From AG25 sp035517615 (GTDB lineage Bacteria > Gemmatimonadota > Gemmatimonadetes > Gemmatimonadales > GWC2-71-9), in NCBI GenBank assembly GCA_035517615.1, contig DATIYM010000001.1, forward strand, positions 19,789-83,788: DNA of 64,000 nt, written 5' to 3'. A program made the position numbers and the translations under genes. Positions 1 to 8,038 of this stretch are shown piece after piece (the stretch's first letter is position 1; each line of letters begins with the position of its first letter). Below the pieces are notes generated by a model. That model was not told the origin of the DNA. It did no database searches and saw nothing but the letters and a program-made list of their open reading frames with translations.

Positions 1-174
1 GAAGCGTGGCCGCAGGAACGCACGGTTGCCTACATCGAAGGGCGCAGCGGCGTCGAATTCGACCCCGAGCTGGCGTCCGCGTTCGTTCGAATGATGCGCG
101 CGTGGGAATCGCAGCTGGCGGTCGTGCGAGATCCGGGGGCGCCGCTTCCCGGCGCTCCGGCTGCGGCCGGGTAG
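1..174 (+). CDS. C-terminal end of an HD-GYP-type protein (partial)
   Basis: An open frame enters from the left edge and ends at TAG 172-174, giving 57 residues. The segment VAYIEGRSGVEFDPELASAF resembles the end of HD-GYP cyclic-di-GMP phosphodiesterases, where a Gly-x-x-FDP motif and a short helix close the domain. The last 20 residues are a Pro/Ala-rich tail. The catalytic HD and GYP motifs lie outside the window, so activity cannot be judged. A plain HD-domain response regulator is the alternative. Confidence 0.6.
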   Translation, partial: EAWPQERTVAYIEGRSGVEFDPELASAFVRMMRAWESQLAVVRDPGAPLPGAPAAAG

Positions 175-206
175 TTCCAACGCTCGGAGCTATGTAGTTT
201 CGGGGC

Positions 207-701
207 GTGCAAAACGACCCTGCGCTGCTCCTCGCCGTGCAACGGCTCTGTGCGCTCGAGCCGCCCGACTGGAAGGCGCTGGAGCAGCTCGGGCCCGAGC
301 TGGGAACAGCCGCGATGGCGCCGCTGCTCGACGGCCTGGCCGCAGCCGAAACCCGTGCCATGCGCCGCGGCTTCCTGAGCGTGCTCGTGCGGTTGGGCCC
401 GCGCGTGGCGCCACTCGTTGGGGAGCGGCTCGCTCACGAAGCGCCTTGGTACGTGACGCGCAACCTGCTGACGCTGCTCGACGAGCTGCACCAGGCTCCA
501 CCAACCCCCGTGCTCGAGCGGCTCACCGCCCACGCCGACCCGCGAGTGCGAATCGCGGCACTCAAGATCGAGCTGAAACTCCCGGCACGGCGTGAGCGCG
601 CAATCCGCGTGGCCCTGGACGACCCCGATGAGCGCGTGGTCCGCATCGGTCACGCAGCCACGCATGGGGGTACGAGCGCGGGACAGCGGCCGACCAAGTG
701 A
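207..701 (+). CDS. HEAT-repeat protein
   Basis: This 164-residue, Leu/Ala/Arg-rich helical protein carries repeated helix pairs of the type DPRVRIAALKIEL and DPDERVVRIGHA, typical of HEAT/PBS-lyase repeats. It has no signal peptide and no membrane segment, so it is probably a cytoplasmic scaffold. The GTG start at 207 lies 32 nt after the HD-GYP gene stop, so the two may be co-transcribed. Similar small HEAT proteins often stand beside HD-GYP genes; here that is only context. No catalytic residues are visible. Confidence 0.6.
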   Translation: MQNDPALLLAVQRLCALEPPDWKALEQLGPELGTAAMAPLLDGLAAAETRAMRRGFLSVLVRLGPRVAPLVGERLAHEAPWYVTRNLLTLLDELHQAPPTPVLERLTAHADPRVRIAALKIELKLPARRERAIRVALDDPDERVVRIGHAATHGGTSAGQRPTK

Positions 702-752
702 TCCTGTGCCCGAAATCAGGGTACATGGGACAGGAATGGGAGGGAGAAACGC

Positions 753-1154
753 GTGGGGCAGCTGATGCTTCAACTCATGGCGGCGGTCGGTGTCGTGGCG
801 TGTCTCAGTGGACAGGGCACGGCTCCGCCAGGAGCCAAGCGTCCGCGGCTCGAGGGTGATTGGGTGGCGAAAGCCGATTCGGGTCTGCGCCACATCATGG
901 TGCGGCCGGACAGCTCGGCGCAGTTCGGCGATCAGGTGGCACGCTGGCGGCTCGTGGGGGACAGCATCTGGCTGACGGTCGGCGACGGGGTCTGGATGGT
1001 GTACGGGCTGAAAGTGCAGGCCGATCGACTCACGCTCTCGGGAGGCGATCTGCAGAAACCGGTGGCGCTGCGCCGCGTCGGACCGCCGACACCGAAACCC
1101 GACACCCTTACCATGCCATCGAGCCCGCCCGATACCGCGCGGGCGTGGGACTAA
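753..1154 (+). CDS. small putative lipoprotein of unknown function
   Basis: The 133-residue product starts with a hydrophobic segment ending VVAC (Cys17), which fits a lipobox, so the protein is probably a lipoprotein. A Gly/Ala-rich GGGAGGGAGAAA stretch just upstream of the GTG is a good ribosome binding site. The mature part is beta-rich (WRLVGDSIWLTVGDGVW) and ends in a Pro-rich tail. I do not recognise the family. It converges with the kinase gene, leaving 4 nt between the stop codons. Confidence 0.5.
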   Translation: MGQLMLQLMAAVGVVACLSGQGTAPPGAKRPRLEGDWVAKADSGLRHIMVRPDSSAQFGDQVARWRLVGDSIWLTVGDGVWMVYGLKVQADRLTLSGGDLQKPVALRRVGPPTPKPDTLTMPSSPPDTARAWD

Positions 1155-1158
1155 CCGT

Positions 1159-3042
1159 CTACTTCCCGAGATCCCGGACGCTGTCGATGCGCCACCCGCC
1201 GGGTGTACTGATGAACGACATCGCGAGCTTCGTTCGCTCTTCGTGTTGCGCGCCGCCGCCCCGCGGGACGAAGCGATAGACCGCGAGCACATTCGCATTC
1301 GCCACCCGGTTCTCCACCGTAATTGGCTCGGGCGTGTAGCTCGCCTGGAGCCGTGTGGCACGCTCGAAGAATGCGCTCCAGCTCGCCCCGTCCGCGGTAC
1401 TCATCGAAGGAAATAACAGCCGCAAATTCTCCACGTGCTCGCTCGCGACCGCGCGCGACAGGTCGGTGAGCAGCACGCCGATCGCCGCCCGCGGATCGGC
1501 GGGTTGGGGAGTGGGCGGCGCCACGCCCGTTGCCACGCCGACTTGCTCGGCGTCTTGCGCTGCGAGCTTGGCCAGCGGGTAGTCCATTGCGGCGTACAGC
1601 GACTCGGCGCGGGCCAGCGACGTGGCAGCGCGGGCCGCGACGGGCCGGGTGGCGAGCGCCTTGACGATCGGGGTCGCCCGCTCGATGGCGTTGTGCGCTT
1701 CCGCGCGAAGCGCGATCGCCTGGATGCGCGCCAGGCGGTACTCCGGCACCGCTCCCACATAGGCATTCGACGCCTTCGCTTGATTGCCACCCCGGCGCGC
1801 CTGCTCCGCCGTGAACAGCATTGCCTCCGCGAGCGCCAGCGATCGCACGTTGTTCTTCATGGCTCCGGCGCGCCGCGCGCGCTCGCGCGAGGCAAGCGCG
1901 GAGTCGCGCAGCGCGATCAGCGCCGGGTTCGTCCCACGGGCGACCGGCGCGGCGATCATTTCATCCAGCGTGCGGGGATCCGGCGCCGGTAGGGGCGGAG
2001 GCGGAGGGGAGGGGTGGGTCACGACGATGCGCGGCGGCTCCGGTGCCGGGCTCATGATGGGACTGTACGACACGAACGCGAGGATCAGCGCAACCACCGC
2101 GAGCGCCGACAGCACGGCAACGCGCCAGCGGAGTGGGGTGTGCGTGACCAGCCGCAGGATCGGAGCCGGCAGCGTGGTCCAGCGCGGGGGAAGTCGCTCC
2201 GTCGGCTCCGCGCCCGAGAGCGCGGCGCGGATGCCGAGCACCGCCTGCTGCATCGGGCGCGCCGACTGATAGCGGTCCTCCGGAACCTTGTTGAGCGCCT
2301 TCGCGACCACGCGCTCGAGCGCGGCAGGAATCGAAGGCGCCATGGTTCGGAGCGGCTTGGGCTCGGTCGTGAGCACTTGATAGAGTACGCCGTGCACCGT
2401 TTCGCCTTCGAACGGCTTGCGGTAACTCAACAGCTCATACAGGAGGCATCCCACGGAAAACAGATCGGTGGCCGCGGTAATCGCGCCATTTGTCACCTGC
2501 TCGGGGGCCATGTAGTTCGGTGTCCCGACGATCGCGCCCGAGCCCGTCATGTCGGCCGTCTGCAGCCGCGCGATTCCGAAATCCATGATCTTCACGCGGC
2601 CGTCCGCGGCGATGCGGATATTCGACGGCTTGATGTCGCGGTGGATTACGCCGCGCTCATGGGCATAGGCGAGTCCCTCGAGCACTTCCACCACGATATC
2701 GAGCTTGCGCTCCAGGGCGAGCGGATCGTTCGCAGCGATCATGGCGCTGAGGTCGCGGCCCTCCACGAGCTCCATGGCGATATACAGCTGTCCCTCGGCT
2801 TCACCGAGGTCGTAGAGCGTGACGAGATTGGGATGCTGGAGCACCCCCGCGGCCCGCGCTTCGCGCATGAACCGCTGGCGGGCGTCGGACGTCTTGCCGA
2901 TCCGGGTGGGAAGGAGCTTGAGCGCCACGTAGCGGCGAATGACCGTGTCATACGCCTTCCACACGACACCCATGGCACCTTCGCCAATCATGTCGTGCAA
3001 CTCAAACTTGCTGACGCGACGGTATCGCTCGGTTTTGGTCAT
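1159..3042 (-). CDS. membrane-anchored Ser/Thr protein kinase
   Basis: The 627-residue protein has an N-terminal Hanks-type kinase domain (about 13-272): Gly-rich loop GEGAMGVV (20-27), ATP lysine in VALKLL (Lys42), HRDIKPSN with catalytic Asp136, DFG (154-156) and APE (179-181). All key residues are present, so it should be active. One transmembrane segment lies at about 306-326, followed by a Pro-rich stretch and an outer part. Its middle is Ala-rich helical and its last ~100 residues look like an NTF2/SnoaL-type sensor fold. It is probably anchored in the inner membrane with the kinase in the cytoplasm. ATG start at 3042. Confidence 0.9.
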   Translation of the reverse strand: MTKTERYRRVSKFELHDMIGEGAMGVVWKAYDTVIRRYVALKLLPTRIGKTSDARQRFMREARAAGVLQHPNLVTLYDLGEAEGQLYIAMELVEGRDLSAMIAANDPLALERKLDIVVEVLEGLAYAHERGVIHRDIKPSNIRIAADGRVKIMDFGIARLQTADMTGSGAIVGTPNYMAPEQVTNGAITAATDLFSVGCLLYELLSYRKPFEGETVHGVLYQVLTTEPKPLRTMAPSIPAALERVVAKALNKVPEDRYQSARPMQQAVLGIRAALSGAEPTERLPPRWTTLPAPILRLVTHTPLRWRVAVLSALAVVALILAFVSYSPIMSPAPEPPRIVVTHPSPPPPPLPAPDPRTLDEMIAAPVARGTNPALIALRDSALASRERARRAGAMKNNVRSLALAEAMLFTAEQARRGGNQAKASNAYVGAVPEYRLARIQAIALRAEAHNAIERATPIVKALATRPVAARAATSLARAESLYAAMDYPLAKLAAQDAEQVGVATGVAPPTPQPADPRAAIGVLLTDLSRAVASEHVENLRLLFPSMSTADGASWSAFFERATRLQASYTPEPITVENRVANANVLAVYRFVPRGGGAQHEERTKLAMSFISTPGGWRIDSVRDLGK

Positions 3043-3068
3043 GCGGAATTTGGCTCGCTACCGTCCAA

Positions 3069-3085
3069 TGTGCGTATTGCGCACA
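3069..3085. promoter_or_regulatory. inverted repeat upstream of the kinase gene
   Basis: TGTGCG-TATTG-CGCACA forms a 6-bp dyad with a 5-nt centre, 26 nt upstream of the kinase start in the 73-nt gap to the next gene. The position would suit an operator. No clear -35/-10 pair was found beside it, so the role is a guess. Confidence 0.25.
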
Positions 3086-3115
3086 GTCACAGCAATATCG
3101 GAGGGCGGGAAAAAA

Positions 3116-4288
3116 CTATCGAATGGACCAGTCGTAGATGCGTTCGAGCGTTGCGCGTGTCGCACTATCGAACGCCACGTCGCGGCGCGGCAGAACGCGT
3201 TCGGCAACTTTGAGAAATCCCTCGCGACTCATGCGCGCGCTTTCGGTGCTCCCACCCCACGCGAACGGGGGGATGTACTTGGGGGGCCGCACCGCGTCGA
3301 ACACCTGCGCCCCGGCGCCGATCACGGTGCCGGTTCCGAGCAGCGTACCGATCGCCGTTTTCGCGTGGTCCGCGATGAGGCTGCCCAGGTTGATCATACC
3401 GGTCTCGATCTCGTCGCTTTTCACTTCGAGCCGTATCGGCCCATACGTGTTCTTGAGATTGGACGTGGTCGTTCCCGCCCCAAGATTCACCCACCGGCCA
3501 ATGACGGAATGTCCGACGAAGCCATCGTGCGACTTGTTCGCGTAGCCCAGGAAAACGGCGGCCGCCACTTCGCCGCGGACGACTGAGCGTGGGCCGATGG
3601 CGGACCCTTTCACGGGGCCGCCGAGCAGCCTGCTCCCGGGACCCGCCCAAAGCGGCCCCTCGAGGCGCGTGCCGCCGCGGACCTCGACGCCGGGCTCGAG
3701 CACGATCGGGCCGTCGCGCGTGTCGAACACCACGCCCGGCTCGATCGACCCGGCGTGAACGGCGACCGCGGCGGGATCACCGAGCACGACACTGCCGTGC
3801 GGCACGGGGTCCGAGTCGCCGAGCAGAGCCAGCAGATCTTCCTTCAGTAAGGATTCAAGGACCCGGACCACGTCGTGCACCCCGTGGAGTACGATGCCCG
3901 GCACCTCGACGGCCGTCGCTCCCGGTTTCGGGCCGGTCCACTGCTCGCCGGCGCCCACGCCCCAGCCCACGGTCACGCCGCCACACACGAGGCGAAACGG
4001 ACCCGCGGGAAGGCGTGGCGCGGTGCCGCGGGGAGCGAAGGTGGAGGAGGCAATGATGGCGGGACCGGCGGCGGGTCGGGATGCCGATACGGGCGGCACG
4101 CCGCTTTCCGCGAAGCCCGACAGATGAGGGAGGGCAAAGATGCCCAGGGCGCGCGTGCCGGTGAACCGTTCCCAACGTTCCCGAATCAGATGGGCGCCGG
4201 CGCGGAGCTCGCAGAGAGGGCGAACGCCTGCGAACGGCGCCCAGGCGGGGGAGGGATCGGGATCGAGGAGGTAGAGCGCGTGCGTCAC
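3116..4288 (-). CDS. GlmU-like UDP-sugar pyrophosphorylase / left-handed beta-helix acyltransferase
   Basis: The 390-residue protein resembles the GlmU-like family described as UDP-N-acetylglucosamine diphosphorylase/glucosamine-1-phosphate N-acetyltransferase. An N-terminal, weakly conserved part (1-190) is followed by hexapeptide repeats of a left-handed beta helix (about 200-330, e.g. GPGSRLLGGPVKGSAIGP) and a helical C-terminus. GTG 4288 is chosen because it overlaps the upstream stop as GTGA; the reading frame before it is only the antisense of manC. Together with ManC it suggests activated-sugar synthesis for envelope polysaccharide. The nucleotidyltransferase signature is poor, so the first activity is uncertain. 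Confidence 0.7.
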   Translation of the reverse strand: MTHALYLLDPDPSPAWAPFAGVRPLCELRAGAHLIRERWERFTGTRALGIFALPHLSGFAESGVPPVSASRPAAGPAIIASSTFAPRGTAPRLPAGPFRLVCGGVTVGWGVGAGEQWTGPKPGATAVEVPGIVLHGVHDVVRVLESLLKEDLLALLGDSDPVPHGSVVLGDPAAVAVHAGSIEPGVVFDTRDGPIVLEPGVEVRGGTRLEGPLWAGPGSRLLGGPVKGSAIGPRSVVRGEVAAAVFLGYANKSHDGFVGHSVIGRWVNLGAGTTTSNLKNTYGPIRLEVKSDEIETGMINLGSLIADHAKTAIGTLLGTGTVIGAGAQVFDAVRPPKYIPPFAWGGSTESARMSREGFLKVAERVLPRRDVAFDSATRATLERIYDWSIR

Positions 4289-5295
4289 AGCCGCTGGACG
4301 AGCTGTTTCAGCTCGTCGGCGCGACCGGTCGGCATGACCAGCGTATGTCCGTTTGCGCGCACGATCACGTGGTCTTCCACGCCGGTCACGAGCACGTGTT
4401 CGTCTTCGGACCAGATCACCGAGCGTTTCACATCGTCGCCGACGGTGACGTTGCCGACCACCACGTTGCCACGGGAGTCGGTTCGCCGAATGCGCAGCAG
4501 CGCATCCCACGATCCGATGTCATCCCAGCGGAACGTGCCGGCGACGACGGCGAGCCGCTTCGTGCGCTCGAGCACCACGACGTCCACGGGCGCGGGCCGA
4601 ACCAGAGAGAAGAATGCCTCGGCGTCTCCGGCGGAAAGCGCGGACCACCCGGACCGCAGCTCGCGGGCGTACGCCCCTGCTTCTCCGAGAAATCGGGCCA
4701 CGCCCCAGGCGAATAATCCCGTATTCCAGAGGGCACCGCGCCGGCGGAGCAGGGCGGCGCGAGCGGCGCTGGGCTTCTCGACGAACCGCCGGACGGCGCG
4801 AGCGGTGCCGAGCGGCTTGCCCGGCACGATGTAGCCGTATCCGGTCTCATTGCGACTCGGTTTCACACCCACCGTGACGAGCACGTCGTAGTCCGCCGCA
4901 ATGCCGAGCGCCGTGCGTGCCGCGCTGCGAAACGCGCGGTCGTCGCTCACGGCCCAGTCGGCATGCATCGACAGCATCTGCGCGCCGGGATCGCGCCGCG
5001 AGATCCAATGCGCGGCCCACGCGAGCGCCGGCGCGGTTGAGGCGGCGCGCGGTTCGGCAAAGATCTGCGTGCGGGGGATGCTGGGAACGAGCTCGGCCAC
5101 CTGATCGACGAGAAACGGACCGGTGAGGATCAACATGCGCTCGGGCGGCACGAGTCCCTCGAGACGCTGCACCGCCTGCGCGAGCAGCGGTCCGTCGCCG
5201 ACGAGTGGCAGCAGCTGTTTCGGCCGCTGCGTCGTGGACAAAGGCCAGAATCGCATCCCGGATCCACCGGCCAGGATGGCGGCCCACGTCGTCAC
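4285..5295 (-). CDS. manC: mannose-1-phosphate guanylyltransferase
   Basis: 336 residues of the sugar nucleotidyltransferase fold. The pyrophosphorylase signature GGSGMRFWPLS is at 10-20, followed by QRPKQLLPL, and FVEKP (171-175) and NTGLF (191-195) mark the sugar-binding part. The enzyme makes GDP-mannose from GTP and mannose-1-phosphate. The usual PADH motif reads HADW (111-114), a small departure. It lacks the C-terminal isomerase domain of bifunctional enzymes. Its start overlaps the response regulator stop by 4 nt and its stop overlaps the next start, so the genes are tightly coupled. Confidence 0.9.
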   Translation of the reverse strand: MTTWAAILAGGSGMRFWPLSTTQRPKQLLPLVGDGPLLAQAVQRLEGLVPPERMLILTGPFLVDQVAELVPSIPRTQIFAEPRAASTAPALAWAAHWISRRDPGAQMLSMHADWAVSDDRAFRSAARTALGIAADYDVLVTVGVKPSRNETGYGYIVPGKPLGTARAVRRFVEKPSAARAALLRRRGALWNTGLFAWGVARFLGEAGAYARELRSGWSALSAGDAEAFFSLVRPAPVDVVVLERTKRLAVVAGTFRWDDIGSWDALLRIRRTDSRGNVVVGNVTVGDDVKRSVIWSEDEHVLVTGVEDHVIVRANGHTLVMPTGRADELKQLVQRL

Positions 5296-5705
5296 GGGCT
5301 CGACCTGGCCCGGGGCGGCGGCCGGTGCAGAACTTTTTCGAGCGAGGCCATGAGCTTGCTTGGGCTGAACGGCTTGGTCATCAGGGTGGCGTCGAGTTGG
5401 CGGGCGGCATCATGGATGCGTTCTTCGCCCTCGGCGGTGATGACGACGACCGGGAGCAACCGTGTCGCCTTCGTGCTCCGCAGCTCGCGCAGCAGATCCA
5501 GGCCCGAGCCATCGGGAAGGTGCAGGTCCAGGAGGAGTCCATCCACCGAGCCCTTGGATGCGGCAAGCGCGGCGCGCGCGCCGTCGAGCGTTCGCGCGAG
5601 ACTCACGCGGTACCCCAACTCTTCGAGCTGAGGGCGAAGCAGGAGCCCGATGTGCGGCTCGTCGTCGACGACGAGCAGGTGCCGTGGGCCGGTGGAGTCC
5701 GCCAC
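5292..5705 (-). CDS. single-domain response regulator
   Basis: A stand-alone receiver domain of 137 residues: acidic pair Asp14-Asp15, phosphoacceptor Asp60 in LLLDLHLPDGSG, Thr90 and Lys111 (MTKPF). There is no output domain, so it would act by protein contact. It sits between the roadblock gene (6 nt gap) and manC (4 nt overlap), which suggests a link between signalling, polarity or motility switching, and polysaccharide supply. No partner kinase is adjacent in this operon. Confidence 0.88.
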   Translation of the reverse strand: MADSTGPRHLLVVDDEPHIGLLLRPQLEELGYRVSLARTLDGARAALAASKGSVDGLLLDLHLPDGSGLDLLRELRSTKATRLLPVVVITAEGEERIHDAARQLDATLMTKPFSPSKLMASLEKVLHRPPPRARSSP

Positions 5706-5711
5706 GGAACG

Positions 5712-6065
5712 CTAGAGGAGTCCCGCGATCGCCGAGCGGTGGCGGCGCAGGTCGTAGAGCAGCTCGCCGACGTTCGTCGCGGGCTGCACGAGGATCACGA
5801 GCAGCGCGTCGGCGTGAAGCACGGACACGACCGCCAGCCCAGAGCCGAATTCGAACACGGCGGCCCCGAAGCTGCCGCGGCCCGATGCCTCACCGAACTG
5901 TGTCACTCCGTTGATCATGGAGGGCACGAGCGCCGCGATGTTCTCGGCGTCGACGCCATTTTGCGTGCGAGAATCGATTGGCAGACCGTCACGTCCCACC
6001 ACCACCACCGCGTCGACACCGGTGCGCCGGCTGAGTGCCTCCACGACGTCCCGGATCGTCGTCAC
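5712..6065 (-). CDS. roadblock/LC7 domain protein
   Basis: A 117-residue single-domain protein of the roadblock/LC7 (MglB-like) type: VDAVVVVGRDGLPIDS, a central helix with MINGVTQFGEASG, and LLVILVQPATNVGELL. Such proteins dimerise and regulate small Ras-like GTPases, for example MglA. No GTPase gene is in the window. I chose GTG 6065 rather than TTG 6074 because a promoter (TTGACT-N17-TAGGTT) ends 7 nt before the GTG and overlaps the TTG. The message is then leaderless, which fits the lack of a Shine-Dalgarno site. First gene of the operon that runs down to 3116. Confidence 0.8.
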   Translation of the reverse strand: MTTIRDVVEALSRRTGVDAVVVVGRDGLPIDSRTQNGVDAENIAALVPSMINGVTQFGEASGRGSFGAAVFEFGSGLAVVSVLHADALLVILVQPATNVGELLYDLRRHRSAIAGLL

Positions 6066-6072
6066 GGCGGCC

Positions 6073-6101
6073 AACCTAGGACGCGGCTAAGGCGAAGTCA
6101 A
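6073..6101 (-). promoter_or_regulatory. sigma70-type promoter of the roadblock operon
   Basis: On the minus strand TTGACT (6101-6096), a 17-bp spacer and TAGGTT (6078-6073) stand 7 nt before GTG 6065. The expected transcription start falls at or next to the start codon. Confidence 0.6.
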
Positions 6102-6114
6102 GCAGCGATATGGG

Positions 6115-6144
6115 TTGACCCTTTTCGCGGAGTCGGGGTATGTT
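6115..6144 (+). promoter_or_regulatory. sigma70-type promoter of the 6154 lipoprotein gene
   Basis: TTGACC (6115-6120), an 18-bp spacer and TATGTT (6139-6144), with ATG 9 nt downstream. It is divergent from the roadblock operon promoter; the two -35 boxes are 13 bp apart. Confidence 0.6.
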
Positions 6145-6153
6145 GATGCCCCA

Positions 6154-6747
6154 ATGACACGGCTCGCTCGACGTTTTCGCGTTGCGCTCGTGCTTGGCGA
6201 CGTTGGCGTCGCCTTGCTCGCGGCATGTTCGAATCCACTCGGTCTCGCGCCGGCCACCAGCACCAACCAGGTTGACACGGTCACGCTGTACGCGGTCCAG
6301 GGCACCGGCCTCAACTCGCCCTCGGCGTACGCGATCATCGGCCGGACGGCGATTCTCACGCAGCAGACCGCTGGCTGGGATTTCGTGTTCAGCTACGATT
6401 CGCTCAATCGTCCCGCGTTCTATCCCACGGGCGCGCTTCCCAAATACGCCATCGTCGATTCGGTGCTGGCACCCGGGTTTCAAGTGTCCAACGCGAGCTT
6501 CGACAACACGTCGGAGGCGCCCGTCGATGGATACGTCACCGACAAGCCGGCGTTGCTCTCGTTGCAAGCCGTGCTCCTTGCCCGTTCGAAGTCAGAAACG
6601 TGTCCCGACGGAACAGTGTACCCGCTCTACGCCAAGATTCAGCCCATCGCCTTCGATTCCGTGGCGCGTTCGGTCACATTTCTCGTCCTGGCAGATCAGA
6701 ATTGCGGTTACCGCAGCTTAGTGGCCAACAGCCTCCCTTCCCAGTAA
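6154..6747 (+). CDS. putative lipoprotein
   Basis: 197 residues starting MTRLARRFRV, with a hydrophobic segment and lipobox LLAAC (Cys25), so probably a lipoprotein. The mature part is Ser/Thr-rich and beta-prone, with two later cysteines in ETCPDG and DQNCGYR that could form a disulfide. I chose ATG 6154 because an upstream in-frame start would put the promoter inside the gene. The family is not recognised. serS follows after 4 nt, so the two are likely co-transcribed. Confidence 0.6.
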   Translation: MTRLARRFRVALVLGDVGVALLAACSNPLGLAPATSTNQVDTVTLYAVQGTGLNSPSAYAIIGRTAILTQQTAGWDFVFSYDSLNRPAFYPTGALPKYAIVDSVLAPGFQVSNASFDNTSEAPVDGYVTDKPALLSLQAVLLARSKSETCPDGTVYPLYAKIQPIAFDSVARSVTFLVLADQNCGYRSLVANSLPSQ

Positions 6748-6751
6748 CGCC

Positions 6752-8038
6752 GTGATCGATCTCAAGCTGTTGCGCGCCGCGCCCGAGCAGGTGCGGGCGG
6801 CGCTCGCCCGTCGGCAGGATCCGTCGGTGCTCAAGATGCTGGACGAGATCGAGGCGCTCGACAGCCGCCGGCGGGCGATCGTCACCGAGCTCGACACGCT
6901 CAAGGCCGCTCGCAATACGGCGGTTCGCGAAGATGCCCGGCTCATCAAGGAGCAGGGGAAGCTCCCCCCCGAAATCGTGCAGCAGCGCAAGGAGCACACG
7001 TCGCTCATTACCGAGCGCGAGGCCGAGCTGCGAGACGTGGAAGCGGTGCTCCAAGGCAAGGCGCTCTTCATTCCCAATCTCCCGCTGCCCGAGCTCCCGG
7101 ACGGCGATGCCAGTCACAACACGGTCGTGCGCAGCTGGGGTGAGCCGCGGCCAGCGGGCGGGCCGCCGCACTGGGAAATCGCGGAGCGCTTGGGCTTGAT
7201 CGACTTCGCCCGGGCGGTGAAGCTGTCCGGATCCGGATTCGTCGTGTTTCGGGGCGTCGGGGCGCGGTTGTGCCGCGGCTTGATCAACTTCATGCTCGAC
7301 CTGCACACCCGCGAGCACGGCTACGTAGAGATCGAGCCGCCGGTCCTGGTGCGGCGCGCGTCCATGGAAGGGACGGGCCAGCTCCCGAAGTTCGGCGACG
7401 AGGCCTACGTGACGGCGGGCGATGACTTGTTTCTCATCCCGACCGCCGAAGTGCCGGTCACGAACCTGCATCGTGACGAAATCCTCGACCCGGGCGCGCT
7501 GCCGATCGCGTACACCGCGTACACCCCGTGTTTTCGCCGGGAGGCGGGCGCAGCCGGGAAGGACACGCGGGGGTTGCTGCGCGTGCATCAGTTCGACAAG
7601 GTTGAGCTCGTGCGCTTCTGTCAGCCCGCAGAGTCGCCGGCCGAACACGAACGCATGACCGGACACGCGGAGGACGTGCTCCGCCGTCTGGAGCTGCCGT
7701 ACCGCGTGGTGTTGCTTGCCGCGGGAGACGTGGGATTCTCGAGCGCCAAGACCTACGACCTCGAGGCCTGGGCCCCCGGGGTGGGTCAGTGGCTCGAGGT
7801 TTCGAGCTCGAGCACCTTCACGGATTTTCAGGCGCGCCGCGCGAGCATCCGCGTACGGCGCCCGGGTGACAAGCCGGACTACGTGCACACGCTGAACGCA
7901 TCGGGAGTCGCGCTGCCGCGCACCATCGCCGCTCTGCTCGAGACCCACTGTGAGCCGGACGGCGGCGTGCGCGTGCCTCCGGCGCTGGTTCCATACCTCG
8001 GCATCGCTCGGCTCGCGCCGACACACGGTGGCGCGTAG
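6752..8038 (+). CDS. serS: seryl-tRNA synthetase
   Basis: 428 residues, the normal length. An N-terminal coiled-coil arm (about 25-105, charged helix with KEHTSLITEREAELRDVE) binds the long variable arm of tRNA-Ser and would also bind tRNA-Sec. The class II catalytic core follows, with motif 2 at FRRE (261-264) and a motif 3 region near GVALPRTIAALLE. The enzyme charges tRNA-Ser with serine and makes Ser-tRNA-Sec, the first step of selenocysteine synthesis; a tRNA-Sec gene lies at 33172. GTG start. Confidence 0.97.
   Translation: MIDLKLLRAAPEQVRAALARRQDPSVLKMLDEIEALDSRRRAIVTELDTLKAARNTAVREDARLIKEQGKLPPEIVQQRKEHTSLITEREAELRDVEAVLQGKALFIPNLPLPELPDGDASHNTVVRSWGEPRPAGGPPHWEIAERLGLIDFARAVKLSGSGFVVFRGVGARLCRGLINFMLDLHTREHGYVEIEPPVLVRRASMEGTGQLPKFGDEAYVTAGDDLFLIPTAEVPVTNLHRDEILDPGALPIAYTAYTPCFRREAGAAGKDTRGLLRVHQFDKVELVRFCQPAESPAEHERMTGHAEDVLRRLELPYRVVLLAAGDVGFSSAKTYDLEAWAPGVGQWLEVSSSSTFTDFQARRASIRVRRPGDKPDYVHTLNASGVALPRTIAALLETHCEPDGGVRVPPALVPYLGIARLAPTHGGA

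Noticed and set aside
30..1361. A 443-residue minus-strand open frame
   Set aside because: It is antisense to the HEAT and lipoprotein genes, Arg/His-rich, and shows no domain. GC-rich DNA gives many such frames.
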